This document shows positions 28,521-37,919 of a stretch of 64,000 nucleotides of DNA, piece after piece. Under the pieces are notes generated by a model, which did no database searches, was not told the origin of the DNA, and saw only the letters and a list, made by a program, of their open reading frames with translations. Source of the DNA: Maribacter spongiicola (lineage in GTDB: Bacteria; Bacteroidota; Bacteroidia; Flavobacteriales; Flavobacteriaceae); assembly GCF_004364165.1 (NCBI RefSeq), contig NZ_SOAY01000010.1, positions 1,577,098 through 1,641,097 of the forward strand, given 5' to 3'. Both the position numbers and the translations under genes were made by a program. The stretch's first letter is position 1, and each line of letters starts with the position of its first letter.

Positions 28521-30041
28521 TTACCGATCTGCACCAATTATTTTTGGAGGGTTATAATTTGTACTACTAGTTCTTTGTTTCTGCTCTACATAATACGGCT
28601 GAAAACTGTAAGACGAACTTTCATCCCAATTGGAATTTATTTTCGGCAATTTTTCTCTCATTGAAGCGATTTGAGATTTGTACTTCGAATTTTTTGCTTG
28701 GTTTGTCCATTCATTGGGATCTGTACTATGATCATAGAATTCTTCGGTACCATCTTCATATCGAATATATCTATATCCGTTTGTTTTAATAGTGTGGTTG
28801 TTCATGCCAAAAGTAGAAATGGCGTGTGCATCGTCTAACCCTTCATTATTTTTCATCATATTCACTAAGCTAATCCCTTCGTTTTTTGAATATTTAGGTA
28901 GTCCACTTAATTCTAAAAGTGTGGGATAAATTGAAAGCATTTCAACAGGGGCATCAATTTTCTTTCCTTTAGGTAAATTTGGTGCCGAAAATATTAAAGG
29001 CGCTTTAGTGGCAGTTTCCCATAATGCGTGTTTTGCAAATGTTCCTTTTTCTCCGAGGCGATACCCGTGATCGGACCATAAGACAATTATGGTATTATCG
29101 CCATATTCACTATTCTCTAAAGCATCTAAAACACGACCCAATTCATAATCGACATAACTTATACAAGCTAAGTATGCCTGAACAATCTTTTTCCACTCGC
29201 CATTTTCTTTTGCCCATTCTGTAGTAGGCATCATAGGTAGGTCGTTTATTTTTAACCCTACTGGTGGTATGTCATTTAAGTCATCAAATTTGTAAGGTGG
29301 TGTTTCAATATCTTCAATTGGATAAAGGTCGAACCATTTTTGAGGCACATATAAGGGTACATGTACTCTTAAAAAACCTAAGCCCATAAAAAAAGGCTTA
29401 TCATATTTTTTATGTAACCGATCAATAACCCAATCAGCAGACTTGTGGTCTGGCATTAAGGTGTCATTTTCTGGAAAAGCCCCCCAATCTGTACTTGTTC
29501 TGCCATATTTTTCTCTGTCTGCCGTTCCAAATCCATCCCAAACAAATCTTTTTTCCGGGTAGGGTCCGAATCCTTTCATTCTACCTCCTGATTCATTAAA
29601 AGTACTATCTGGGGCATGTACATGAAAGAGTTTACCGATGCCCATAGTATGATAACCGTTGTTTTCAAAATATTCTTGCAAGAATGTAATATCTTTTGTA
29701 ATAGCATTGCCATCTCGTCGAATTTCATTATCAGGGGTCATTCCGTAAATTCCTGTCGTAGAAGGTCTTAATCCGGTCATTAATGATGCTCTTGACGGGC
29801 CGCACAACGGTGCTTGACAGTGGGCATCTGTAAAAGAAATGCCCATAGATGCTAGTCTATCAATATTTGGAGTTTTGGCAGGGCCATCAAAACTGCCGAT
29901 CATTGTATTAAGGTCATCTACGGCTATAAAGAGAACATTCGGTTTACTCTGTTCATTTTTTTCAATAGGTTTTTCTTTCTCTTTACAGGAACTGATCAGT
30001 ATAAGAGCAACTACTAAAAAGTTAAGCTTATTATATTTCAT
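28521..30041 (-). CDS. Iduronate-2-sulfatase-like S1 sulfatase lipoprotein (CGPSR motif)
   Basis: Sulfatase of 506 residues with lipobox ISSC (Cys19). It contains [19 protein letters not shown] (about 35-53), formylglycine motif C-G-P-S-R at Cys80 followed by ASLMTGLRPSTTGIYG, IVLWSDHGYRLGEKGTFAKH for metal and sulfate binding, and a C-terminal EFYDHSTDPNEWTNQA. This set is typical of iduronate-2-sulfatase-like S1_7 enzymes and is related to the 14.5-16.0 kb gene. It overlaps the upstream GH78 gene by 4 bases, closing the four-gene rhamnosidase operon. Sulfate on rhamnose or uronate is a plausible target given its partners, but the position is not readable. Confidence 0.95.
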   Translation of the reverse strand: MKYNKLNFLVVALILISSCKEKEKPIEKNEQSKPNVLFIAVDDLNTMIGSFDGPAKTPNIDRLASMGISFTDAHCQAPLCGPSRASLMTGLRPSTTGIYGMTPDNEIRRDGNAITKDITFLQEYFENNGYHTMGIGKLFHVHAPDSTFNESGGRMKGFGPYPEKRFVWDGFGTADREKYGRTSTDWGAFPENDTLMPDHKSADWVIDRLHKKYDKPFFMGLGFLRVHVPLYVPQKWFDLYPIEDIETPPYKFDDLNDIPPVGLKINDLPMMPTTEWAKENGEWKKIVQAYLACISYVDYELGRVLDALENSEYGDNTIIVLWSDHGYRLGEKGTFAKHALWETATKAPLIFSAPNLPKGKKIDAPVEMLSIYPTLLELSGLPKYSKNEGISLVNMMKNNEGLDDAHAISTFGMNNHTIKTNGYRYIRYEDGTEEFYDHSTDPNEWTNQAKNSKYKSQIASMREKLPKINSNWDESSSYSFQPYYVEQKQRTSSTNYNPPKIIGADR

Positions 30042-32827
30042 TTGTCTTGATTATAAGGTGTTAAAAAGTTGTATGTGCCTGGTTGAACCATTATTTCAAT
30101 AAAATCATCACCAGTGCTCAGCAATTTAATTTCTTTAATAGCTGCTAGTTTTTGGTCATTTACTGCTAGTTCTTCAGTACCTATTTTAGGAATTATAATC
30201 TTAGCTGTAGTGTTTGGTGGTATTTGAGTTTCCATTTTAAATTGATCATTGGAGATTTTCCAAGAATTTGATACCATACCAAATGGAGTATGTAAAGAAG
30301 CGGAAGCATTTGTTAAGTAATCAGTGTTTGGAACTGGTGCTATTTTAATGACTTTGTAACCTGCTTCTAATGGAGATATACCTGCGATTCTTTCATACAT
30401 CCATTCACCAATAGCACCATACGCATAATGATTTAAGCTATTCATGTTCTGTGGGTTGAAACCCTCTTCTTTGCTATAACTGTTCCAACGTTCCCAAATA
30501 GTAGTAGCACCTTGGTTAATGGAGTAGAACCAAGAGGGATATGTTTCATTGAACAACAATTTGTACATCATATTTGTTTCACCTGTTTCATCTAAAACTT
30601 CAGATAATAATGGGGTACCTAAAAAACCAGTGCGCAAATGATCATCGGCATTATTAATCTCTTCTAATAAAAACTTCTTGGCGTTTTCTTTTTTATCTTC
30701 AGATAGCAAATCAAATGCCAATGCCAACAAATAAGAAGTTTGTGTAGATGTTACAGCTTTGACTTTGCCACTTTCGTTGAAAAAGGTTTTCTCAAATGAT
30801 TTGGCTACCGTTTTATATATCTCTTCATATTTTTTTTGTTCTTCAATTCTCCCTAACACGGCAGCACTTTTAGAGGTGAGTTTTGCCGAATGGGCATAAA
30901 AGGCAGTGCCGATAAGATTAAGTGAAGTGTCTCCTCTATTATCACCGTTTTCTGGGTAAGGCTGTAGCCAGTCAGAAAATGACATCATATTAGAAATATT
31001 ATCTTTTGATTTTAGCTTATGATATTTTAACCATTCTTCCATCATTTCAAAATTTTCTTCCAGTATGCTTCTGTCGCCTGTACGCATATAAATTTTCCAA
31101 GGAATGATGGTGCAAACGTCACCCCAACCAGAACTACCAATTTTGTTGCCACGTGCATCGGGCACTGTCCATGGAATACCTCCATTTTCAAATTGCGCTT
31201 CTTTGACACTTTGTAACCAACTGGCCCAGAACTTATATACATCGGCATTAAACATAGATGTTGGTCCAAAAACCTGCGCATCACCTGTCCATCCTAAACG
31301 TTCATCTCGCTGTGGGCAATCTGTAGGTATATCAAAGAAGTTACCCCTTAAGCCCCACACAATATTACTTTGTAGTTGGTTCAATTTATCGTTAGACGAT
31401 GTAAATGTACCGTTGTCATCAAAATCTGAATACTGTACGATACCTGTTGCCCAATCTTTGGTCGGTTCTTTTGAAGTATCGAAACCGCTTAATTCAATAT
31501 ATCTGAAACCATGAAAAGTAAATTTGGGCATATACTCTATAAAACCGTCTTTGGCAGCAATGTAATAATCGGTAGATTTCGCCGAACGGTAATTTTTTGT
31601 GTAGAAAGACCCGTCTGGTGATAACATCTCTGCGAACCTAATTTCTAAAGTATCTCCCTTCTTCATCGGTACTTTAACTTTCGGTACGCCTACCATATTC
31701 TGTTTTAGGTCGAAAATTACTGTTCCGTTTTTTTTCGTTATTTCTTTTGGACTTAACGCTATTTTATTCTTAACCGTCGAATGTCTTTTTGGTTCTAACG
31801 CAATATGGTCTTCAAGATTGGCAACCTCGACATTGATCCAGTTTTTATCGTCAAAACTATTTTGAGACCACTTGGGCATTTCTAAATTTGAATTATAAAT
31901 TTCGCCATCATAGATTTCAGAAAATTGGATAGGTCCGTTGGTAGTTCCTTTCCAGCTATTATCTGAAGTGATAATTTCTTTAGATCCATCTGTCATATTT
32001 ATTTCTAACTGACATAATATTTTTGGCGAAATAGTATTGTTCCATGGCGTTATGCCCCATAGTAATCTTCCTGAATGCCAGCCGGAAGCTAATTCAACAC
32101 CAATAGTATTATGATTAGATTCGATTAAATCTGTGACATCATAGGTTAAAGTTTCAATTCTCTTGTCATAGGTTGTAAAACCTGGAGACATTACATCATC
32201 ACTTACATTTTTTCCATTTATAGAGACGTCGAATACACCTTTGGCAGTTATATATAACCTAGCAGAAGAAATAGTTTTAGATAATTTAAATTCTTTTCTT
32301 AGATATTGAGGCTTATGAATAAGTACATTACCGCGACCGCGTATACTATCTTTTGCAGTGTTGAGCCCAACCCATTTTGCGTTCCAGTCACTATTTTTAA
32401 GTAACCCTAATTCGAAATTTTGTAAAGTACTCCATTCTGAAGCTTCGCCATTCTGATCCCAATATCTTATTTGCCAGTATACTTTTTGGCGGGATTTTAA
32501 TGTAGACCCTTTGTATTTTATCCAAGTAGATTGGTCTGTGTTTTGCTTTTTTGAGTCCCATAAATCTGGTTGGTCCGGCAATAAATCTGGATCACTAGCC
32601 ACAACAATTTGATATGCGAACTGACTTTTAATACCGTCCTTATTTGGTAATATCCATGAAAACGTTGGGCTGTTTTCGTAAAAACCAATCGGATTTTCAA
32701 AACCCTCGGCAATTGTTAAATTTTGTGCTGCCGCCAAACTCTGTTTTTCGGTGCATGCTGTTTGATTGATCAAAAAGAAACAGACTATCAGTCGTAGAAA
32801 ATATTTAGATATTGATTTATAATACAT
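30038..32827 (-). CDS. GH78 alpha-L-rhamnosidase, lipoprotein copy
   Basis: Inverting rhamnosidase of 929 residues with lipobox QTAC (Cys25). Domain order follows GH78: fibronectin-like N-terminus with NPIGFYENSPTFSWILPN (about 45-62), the Bac_rhamnosid_N region SARLYITAKGVFDVSINGK, a sandwich with FRYIELSGFD, then the (alpha/alpha)6 barrel with the catalytic motif DCPQRDERLGWTGDAQ near 500-515. The late SLNHYAYGAIGEWMYERIAG precedes a C-terminal sandwich. It starts 4 bases after a paralogue of identical length and similar sequence throughout. This copy is lipid-anchored while its paralogue has a cleavable signal, so they may work on different faces or on different rhamnosides. Confidence 0.95.
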   Translation of the reverse strand: MYYKSISKYFLRLIVCFFLINQTACTEKQSLAAAQNLTIAEGFENPIGFYENSPTFSWILPNKDGIKSQFAYQIVVASDPDLLPDQPDLWDSKKQNTDQSTWIKYKGSTLKSRQKVYWQIRYWDQNGEASEWSTLQNFELGLLKNSDWNAKWVGLNTAKDSIRGRGNVLIHKPQYLRKEFKLSKTISSARLYITAKGVFDVSINGKNVSDDVMSPGFTTYDKRIETLTYDVTDLIESNHNTIGVELASGWHSGRLLWGITPWNNTISPKILCQLEINMTDGSKEIITSDNSWKGTTNGPIQFSEIYDGEIYNSNLEMPKWSQNSFDDKNWINVEVANLEDHIALEPKRHSTVKNKIALSPKEITKKNGTVIFDLKQNMVGVPKVKVPMKKGDTLEIRFAEMLSPDGSFYTKNYRSAKSTDYYIAAKDGFIEYMPKFTFHGFRYIELSGFDTSKEPTKDWATGIVQYSDFDDNGTFTSSNDKLNQLQSNIVWGLRGNFFDIPTDCPQRDERLGWTGDAQVFGPTSMFNADVYKFWASWLQSVKEAQFENGGIPWTVPDARGNKIGSSGWGDVCTIIPWKIYMRTGDRSILEENFEMMEEWLKYHKLKSKDNISNMMSFSDWLQPYPENGDNRGDTSLNLIGTAFYAHSAKLTSKSAAVLGRIEEQKKYEEIYKTVAKSFEKTFFNESGKVKAVTSTQTSYLLALAFDLLSEDKKENAKKFLLEEINNADDHLRTGFLGTPLLSEVLDETGETNMMYKLLFNETYPSWFYSINQGATTIWERWNSYSKEEGFNPQNMNSLNHYAYGAIGEWMYERIAGISPLEAGYKVIKIAPVPNTDYLTNASASLHTPFGMVSNSWKISNDQFKMETQIPPNTTAKIIIPKIGTEELAVNDQKLAAIKEIKLLSTGDDFIEIMVQPGTYNFLTPYNQDK

Positions 32828-32831
32828 TTTG

Positions 32832-35621
32832 TTATAGTGTTAGTTGAAAAGTATAGGTGCCTGGTTGTGCTAATATTTTAATAGATTCTTGAGCAGAATC
32901 TATTACTTTCATATTTAAATTTTCTTTGAACGTAATATTGTTTACCATTAATTTGTTAATGGTATTATAGGGTATATGTATTTCTGCAGAGGTATTCGCA
33001 GGTATAACCACATCGAGATAAAAAGTGTTATTCTCTATTTTCCATGAAGATGACGCCTTACCGTAAGGTGTATTTAATTTCGCAGATGCGGCATTTAAAA
33101 ATTCTGTGTTCGGTATTGGGGCAATTTTTATTTTTTTATAGCCAGGTTCTAAAGATGAAAGACCGGCAATTCGTTCATACATCCATTGCCCAATGGCTCC
33201 GTATGCATAATGGTTAAGACTATTCATACTTTGTGGATTATAACCATCTTTTTTGCTAAAACTATTCCAACGTTCCCACATAGTGGTAGCACCTTGGTTT
33301 ATAGAATAAAACCAAGACGGATAGGTTTCTTTAAATAGAATTTTATACATCAGGTCTATCTCGCCCATATCATCTAAAACTTTAGGTAAAATAGGAGTAC
33401 CTAAAAAACCGGTACCTAAATGGTAGTCTGCTTTTTTAATTTCTTGTAATAAATGCTGTTGCGCTTTTATTTTTGTTTCTGGTTTTAGTAAATCAAAATA
33501 GATAGCGAGTAAATAACTAGTTTGAGTTTGCTTTTTATTTTTAAATTTTCCGTTGATATCAAAAAAATTATTTTCAAAAGCAGAAGCAATGTTCTTATAT
33601 AAATCCTTGTATTTTTTTTCATCATCAGTTTTACCCAATACACCAGCTATTTTAGAAACTAAATGTGACGAATGTGCAAAATATGCCGTGTTTACAAAAA
33701 GCCTTGGTGTATCGCCCCTATTACCTATTTTTCCTGTTTTTTCGGGGTAAGGCTGTAACCAGTCGGCAAAAGAATGTATGGTCGGGATAAAATCTTGAGA
33801 TTTAGATTCGTAATAACCTACCCATTTTTTAGCCATTTCATAATTCTCTTCAAGCACTTTTTTATCGCCTGTAATGTTATAAATATCCCAAGGAATAATA
33901 ACAGCTGCATCGCCCCAACCTGAACTAGCTTTATTATTTTGTAAAACATCTGGAATAATAAATGGGACTAACCCATCACTATGTTCAGATTGTGTTTCGC
34001 GCATGCTTTGCAACCAAGCCGTCCAAAATGCATGAGTGTCAAAATTAAACATAGCAGTTGGTGAAATTACCTGTGCATCTCCCGTCCACCCCAAGCGTTC
34101 GTCACGTTGCGGACAGTCTGTAGGTACATCTAAAAGGTTATCACGCAAGCCCCAGGTAATATTACTTTGAAGTTGATTTAATTTTTCATTTGATGATGTA
34201 AATGAACCATTTTCTGTAATATCTGAATGTTGCACCAAACCTTTTATCCAATTTGTCTCTGGCTTTACCGAGTCATCATAACCTGATAATTCAACAAATT
34301 GAAATCCATGAAATGTAAATTTCGGAGACCATTCTATTACGCCATTTTTTGCCGCAATATAATAGTCGGTTGACTTGGCAGAACGGTAATTATCGGTATA
34401 AAACGTACCGTCTGATAATAGCATTTCAGAAAAACGAATAGTAAGTGTATCGCCTTTTTTCATAGGCACCATAACTTTTGGTACACCCAGCATATTCTGT
34501 TTCATATTAAATACAACCGAAGATTTTGTAGTTGATACAATTTCTACATCTTCTAAAACCTCAGTTGTTCTAACTGTTTCATGACGTTTTGGCCGTAGAC
34601 TAACACTATCAGAAATAGCTTCATTTTGGGCAGTTTCCCAAGTTGAAGCATCAAAAGTAGCTTTTGTCCAACCTTTGATTTCCAAATTAGCATCATATAT
34701 TTCGCCATCATAAAGACTTGCTAGTCTTCTAGGACCGTTTGTGGTACCTTTCCAAGATTCATCGGAAACTATTATTTTTTTAGAACCATCTTTTAGTGTT
34801 ATTTCTAACTGGCATAATATTTTTGGAGAGGTAAAGTTTTTGTACACTGCCTTGCCGCGGCTGATTCTGCCTGAATGCCAACCAGATGCCAATTCAACAG
34901 CTATGGCATTTTTACCAGATGTCAATAATTCAGTAACATCGTAGGTAAGGGTTTCAATACGTTTATTATATGGTGTCCAACCTGGTGTAAGTACATCATC
35001 ACTCACATCTTTACCATTTAAATGCACATCGAAAACACCTTTTGCCGTAATATATAAGCGCGCAGATTTAACAATTGATGATAACTCAAAGTCTTTTCTT
35101 AAATACTGGGGTCTGTGCATTAAAAAATTCCGTACTCCTTTAATACTATCTTTTGCAGTATCTAAACTTGTCCATTTTGCTTTCCAATCACTATTCTTTA
35201 AAAGGCCTAATTCGAAATCTGCAGTTTCACTCCAGATGGATGGTTGATCATGTTCATCCCAATACATTATTTGCCAGTAGATTTTTTGTCTAGAACCTAA
35301 ATTTTGTCCTTCGTATGGATTGAAAATTGAATTTTCAGAAGATGTTTTCTTGCTTTGCCATATATCAGGATTATCAGGTAAGAGTTCTGGTGAACTTGCA
35401 GCAACAATTGCATATGCAGTTTGATATTTTACGTTGTTTGGAAGTTTCCAAGAAAAGGTCGGTGACGCATCATAAAATCCTAAAGGGTTTTCAAAACCCT
35501 CGCTAACAGTTAGGTTTTTTGCTGCAAGATTTGTTTTCTTTTGACTATAACCAGTTACCGGTATATAAACTAAGAATAAAATAATGATTAATAAGGTTAG
35601 TCTATGTGAAGTTGTATTCAT
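32832..35621 (-). CDS. GH78 alpha-L-rhamnosidase, soluble periplasmic copy
   Basis: Second GH78 enzyme, also 929 residues, but with an ordinary Sec signal (VTGYSQKK, cleavage near 26) instead of a lipobox. It keeps the same landmarks: NPLGFYDASPTFSWKLPN, SARLYITAKGVFDVHLNGK, the catalytic motif DCPQRDERLGWTGDAQ near residue 504, SLNHYAYGAIGQWMYERIAG and the C-terminal sandwich. The paralogue downstream is co-linear along its whole length, so this is a tandem duplication followed by divergence. It is second in the operon, 24 bases after the unassigned 640-residue gene. GH78 enzymes remove terminal alpha-L-rhamnose, including from desulfated ulvan oligosaccharides. Confidence 0.95.
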   Translation of the reverse strand: MNTTSHRLTLLIIILFLVYIPVTGYSQKKTNLAAKNLTVSEGFENPLGFYDASPTFSWKLPNNVKYQTAYAIVAASSPELLPDNPDIWQSKKTSSENSIFNPYEGQNLGSRQKIYWQIMYWDEHDQPSIWSETADFELGLLKNSDWKAKWTSLDTAKDSIKGVRNFLMHRPQYLRKDFELSSIVKSARLYITAKGVFDVHLNGKDVSDDVLTPGWTPYNKRIETLTYDVTELLTSGKNAIAVELASGWHSGRISRGKAVYKNFTSPKILCQLEITLKDGSKKIIVSDESWKGTTNGPRRLASLYDGEIYDANLEIKGWTKATFDASTWETAQNEAISDSVSLRPKRHETVRTTEVLEDVEIVSTTKSSVVFNMKQNMLGVPKVMVPMKKGDTLTIRFSEMLLSDGTFYTDNYRSAKSTDYYIAAKNGVIEWSPKFTFHGFQFVELSGYDDSVKPETNWIKGLVQHSDITENGSFTSSNEKLNQLQSNITWGLRDNLLDVPTDCPQRDERLGWTGDAQVISPTAMFNFDTHAFWTAWLQSMRETQSEHSDGLVPFIIPDVLQNNKASSGWGDAAVIIPWDIYNITGDKKVLEENYEMAKKWVGYYESKSQDFIPTIHSFADWLQPYPEKTGKIGNRGDTPRLFVNTAYFAHSSHLVSKIAGVLGKTDDEKKYKDLYKNIASAFENNFFDINGKFKNKKQTQTSYLLAIYFDLLKPETKIKAQQHLLQEIKKADYHLGTGFLGTPILPKVLDDMGEIDLMYKILFKETYPSWFYSINQGATTMWERWNSFSKKDGYNPQSMNSLNHYAYGAIGQWMYERIAGLSSLEPGYKKIKIAPIPNTEFLNAASAKLNTPYGKASSSWKIENNTFYLDVVIPANTSAEIHIPYNTINKLMVNNITFKENLNMKVIDSAQESIKILAQPGTYTFQLTL

Positions 35622-35645
35622 TGGTTAAGTATAGGTCTATATAGC

Positions 35646-37568
35646 TTATGATACCTGTATTGAGATTTTTAGTTCATTGGAGTTCACTTCAAAATATGCC
35701 ATAATTGGAATGGCTTCTGCACCTGGTACCATATTAAAAATCCGTTCTCTTGAAGTCTCTTTTATTTTAAGCGGCACACTTGAGGTTATTTTTACCAAAC
35801 CTTCAGGTTTCTGTACGGTAATTTCATTTGTACTCACTTGGTTGATTGCCTCATTGTTCGGTGAAATTATCGGTAAAACAAAGGCTGTTTCTGTTAAAAT
35901 TTTTTGATTGGTTTTTGCAATAATCTGAATTTCGGTTTCTGAAGCCTGATAGGTTAAATTAAAATCTGATGCTGTTTCTTCAACCACTTCATTATTATAA
36001 TCTGTTAATTTACATTCAGCGTCTATGTTAATTTTTCCGTTAGTATCTTCAGAAGAAATAATTGCTGTACGGTCAAATATATTAGAATACCATTTGCCAT
36101 CGAACCTAGTTTCAACTCTTGGAGTAAAAGGAAAATCTTCTCCGGGGTTGGGTTGTTGATTTAATGATTCTACCAATTTGTATTCGGCCATACTTGCAGC
36201 TAATAAAAGACCGACTTTATTATGGTATAATAGAGACATTGCCCCGCCTGTGGCTTGGCGGTAATGACCGTCTTTATAAATTGCATCATAAGCGGTTACA
36301 GTTCCTCTCCAATGGCCACGTGCAAATAGGCTAGTGTCAATTTCTTTATAGTGTTTTATGCCATTAGCTATGCTTCGAGGTAGTGGGGTAGAGGTATCAA
36401 TTTTTGGCAGTTCATCCCAATTGTCCAATAAATGAGCCAATGGCTTACTGTGGGCAAAAGTATGGTGTATACAAGGTTTAATACCGTGCGAAACATAGTG
36501 TATACCGCCATGTAACAATCCGTTATTTGTACACTTTTTTAGTAGCTCTGTATATTTAACTGCTGCCGTAGCTAGTGCAGGGTTACGGTCAGCCATCAAT
36601 ACTAGTGCCGGTTGGCTGCCGTCACATGTTCGGCTTCCCCAATACGTCCATTTAAACATACGGGTTCCCCAGCCATTATCCCATCCACCGTCAGGTAACA
36701 TAAATTCTAAATGCGTGCTTAACGATTTATCTAAGAGTTCTAAAAGCTCTTGATCGTTTTCATGAACTGCATATAGCACAATGTTGTTTAAAGATTCTTC
36801 TACATTATAACCTAAATCAATACCAGGTAATTTTTTAGCACTTAGTTTGTGAGCACTTGGTTTTATTTCTCCATAGAGAAAATGATTCGGGTTCGTGAAA
36901 TAGGGTTTTATCTCATTAGCAAGTTCTTTACTACGACTAATATATGCCGGTTTGTTTAGCATCTTGCCAATTAGGTTTAATGCATAAATTGTAGTTGCTC
37001 CATAATTTACGTTGGTCGCATCAATTGAAGGGAACTTTTCATAAACAAAATCTGCTGCTTTTTCCAATCTATCTGTCCATTGTTTTCTTCGATTAATATC
37101 TAATAGATCACCATGATAGTGTAAGGTCTCTGCAAGGGAAATGGCGCCGAAAACCGTTATGCCGTTCCATGATTTTGGATTTAAATCATTTGACCACGCT
37201 CCACTGGGTAAGGTTACATTTTTTGCCCACTCCATTACTGCAATACCTGATTCAAGATATTTTTTATCACCTGTATATTTTGCCATGGCAAGTAGAGGGT
37301 AGACAGCATCCATCATTCTACCATGAACTTTATTACATGCAGGGCATATGAACATACCCTGTTTTGCAGGATCTTTAGAATCCATCACCTGAGTTTGTAT
37401 AAGACCATCGCACCAATCTCTCAATAGATTATATGTAAGTGTTCTAAATTCTTTAGAATGTGGTTCTAAAACAATTTTGTCTTTACAAGAACTAAGTATG
37501 CTAGATAAAGGGACAGTTAACCCTAAGCTAGCAAATGCAGAGAGTTCAATGAATTCTTTTCTTTTCAT
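35646..37568 (-). CDS. Unassigned secreted (alpha/alpha)-toroid-like protein leading the rhamnosidase operon
   Basis: Protein of 640 residues from the ATG at 37568, chosen because MKRKEFIELSAFASLGLT opens an export signal; an ATG 18 bases upstream is possible. A lipobox-like LSSC follows near residue 28. Residues about 40-420 are helical with repeated aromatic and His-rich segments: FICPACNKVHGRMMDAVYP (about 75-93), NYGATTIYALNLIG, PDGGWDNGWGTRMFKWTYWG, and KPCIHHTFAHSKPLAHLL. The CPAC...H cluster may bind metal. The last 200 residues look like a beta-sandwich (FDGKWYSNIFDRTAI). The layout suggests a toroid-plus-sandwich lyase or glycosidase, but I recognise no characterised family. Being first in an operon with two rhamnosidases and a sulfatase, it probably acts on the same polymer. 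Confidence 0.72.
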   Translation of the reverse strand: MKRKEFIELSAFASLGLTVPLSSILSSCKDKIVLEPHSKEFRTLTYNLLRDWCDGLIQTQVMDSKDPAKQGMFICPACNKVHGRMMDAVYPLLAMAKYTGDKKYLESGIAVMEWAKNVTLPSGAWSNDLNPKSWNGITVFGAISLAETLHYHGDLLDINRRKQWTDRLEKAADFVYEKFPSIDATNVNYGATTIYALNLIGKMLNKPAYISRSKELANEIKPYFTNPNHFLYGEIKPSAHKLSAKKLPGIDLGYNVEESLNNIVLYAVHENDQELLELLDKSLSTHLEFMLPDGGWDNGWGTRMFKWTYWGSRTCDGSQPALVLMADRNPALATAAVKYTELLKKCTNNGLLHGGIHYVSHGIKPCIHHTFAHSKPLAHLLDNWDELPKIDTSTPLPRSIANGIKHYKEIDTSLFARGHWRGTVTAYDAIYKDGHYRQATGGAMSLLYHNKVGLLLAASMAEYKLVESLNQQPNPGEDFPFTPRVETRFDGKWYSNIFDRTAIISSEDTNGKINIDAECKLTDYNNEVVEETASDFNLTYQASETEIQIIAKTNQKILTETAFVLPIISPNNEAINQVSTNEITVQKPEGLVKITSSVPLKIKETSRERIFNMVPGAEAIPIMAYFEVNSNELKISIQVS

Positions 37569-37624
37569 TTGAAATGTGTTATACAATTATGAAGATGCCC
37601 TAAAAAATAATAATGGGCTTGTCA

Positions 37625-37669
37625 CAAGTATATTAGAGTTTTAGCGAATAGGCATCCTGTACTGTACTG
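37625..37669 (-). promoter_or_regulatory. Shared locus promoter, site B (rhamnosidase operon)
   Basis: On the minus strand CAGTACAGTACAGGATG (37669-37653) is followed after exactly 20 bases by TATACTTG (37632-37625), one base off the -7 consensus. The 17-mer is identical to site A. The predicted start near 37618 leaves a leader of about 50 nt. Confidence 0.73.
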
Positions 37670-37919
37670 AGATGAGTAATTGTATTTTTTGCCAAATACT
37701 TTTGTCAATTGCTAAGTTGTGATTTGATAAAAACAAAAATGTTTAAGAAATTAACAATGTGGTTGAATATAACACGCTAAATTATTAGTCATTGATTGAC
37801 TTAGGTTACAATTGCTAGTGTATATCAATATGAGTAATTAGTCTTCCTTATAGCGCAGTTAACTCTTCATATCTCTGCAAAAATCACCCGATTTAATCTG
37901 GTACAAATTAACTATACAT
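37670..37919. other. Gene-free A/T-rich border of the polysaccharide locus
   Basis: I see no open reading frame, RNA gene or convincing hairpin here. It marks the boundary between the polysaccharide locus and the housekeeping region. The potassium transporter ends at its right side without an obvious terminator. Confidence 0.5.
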
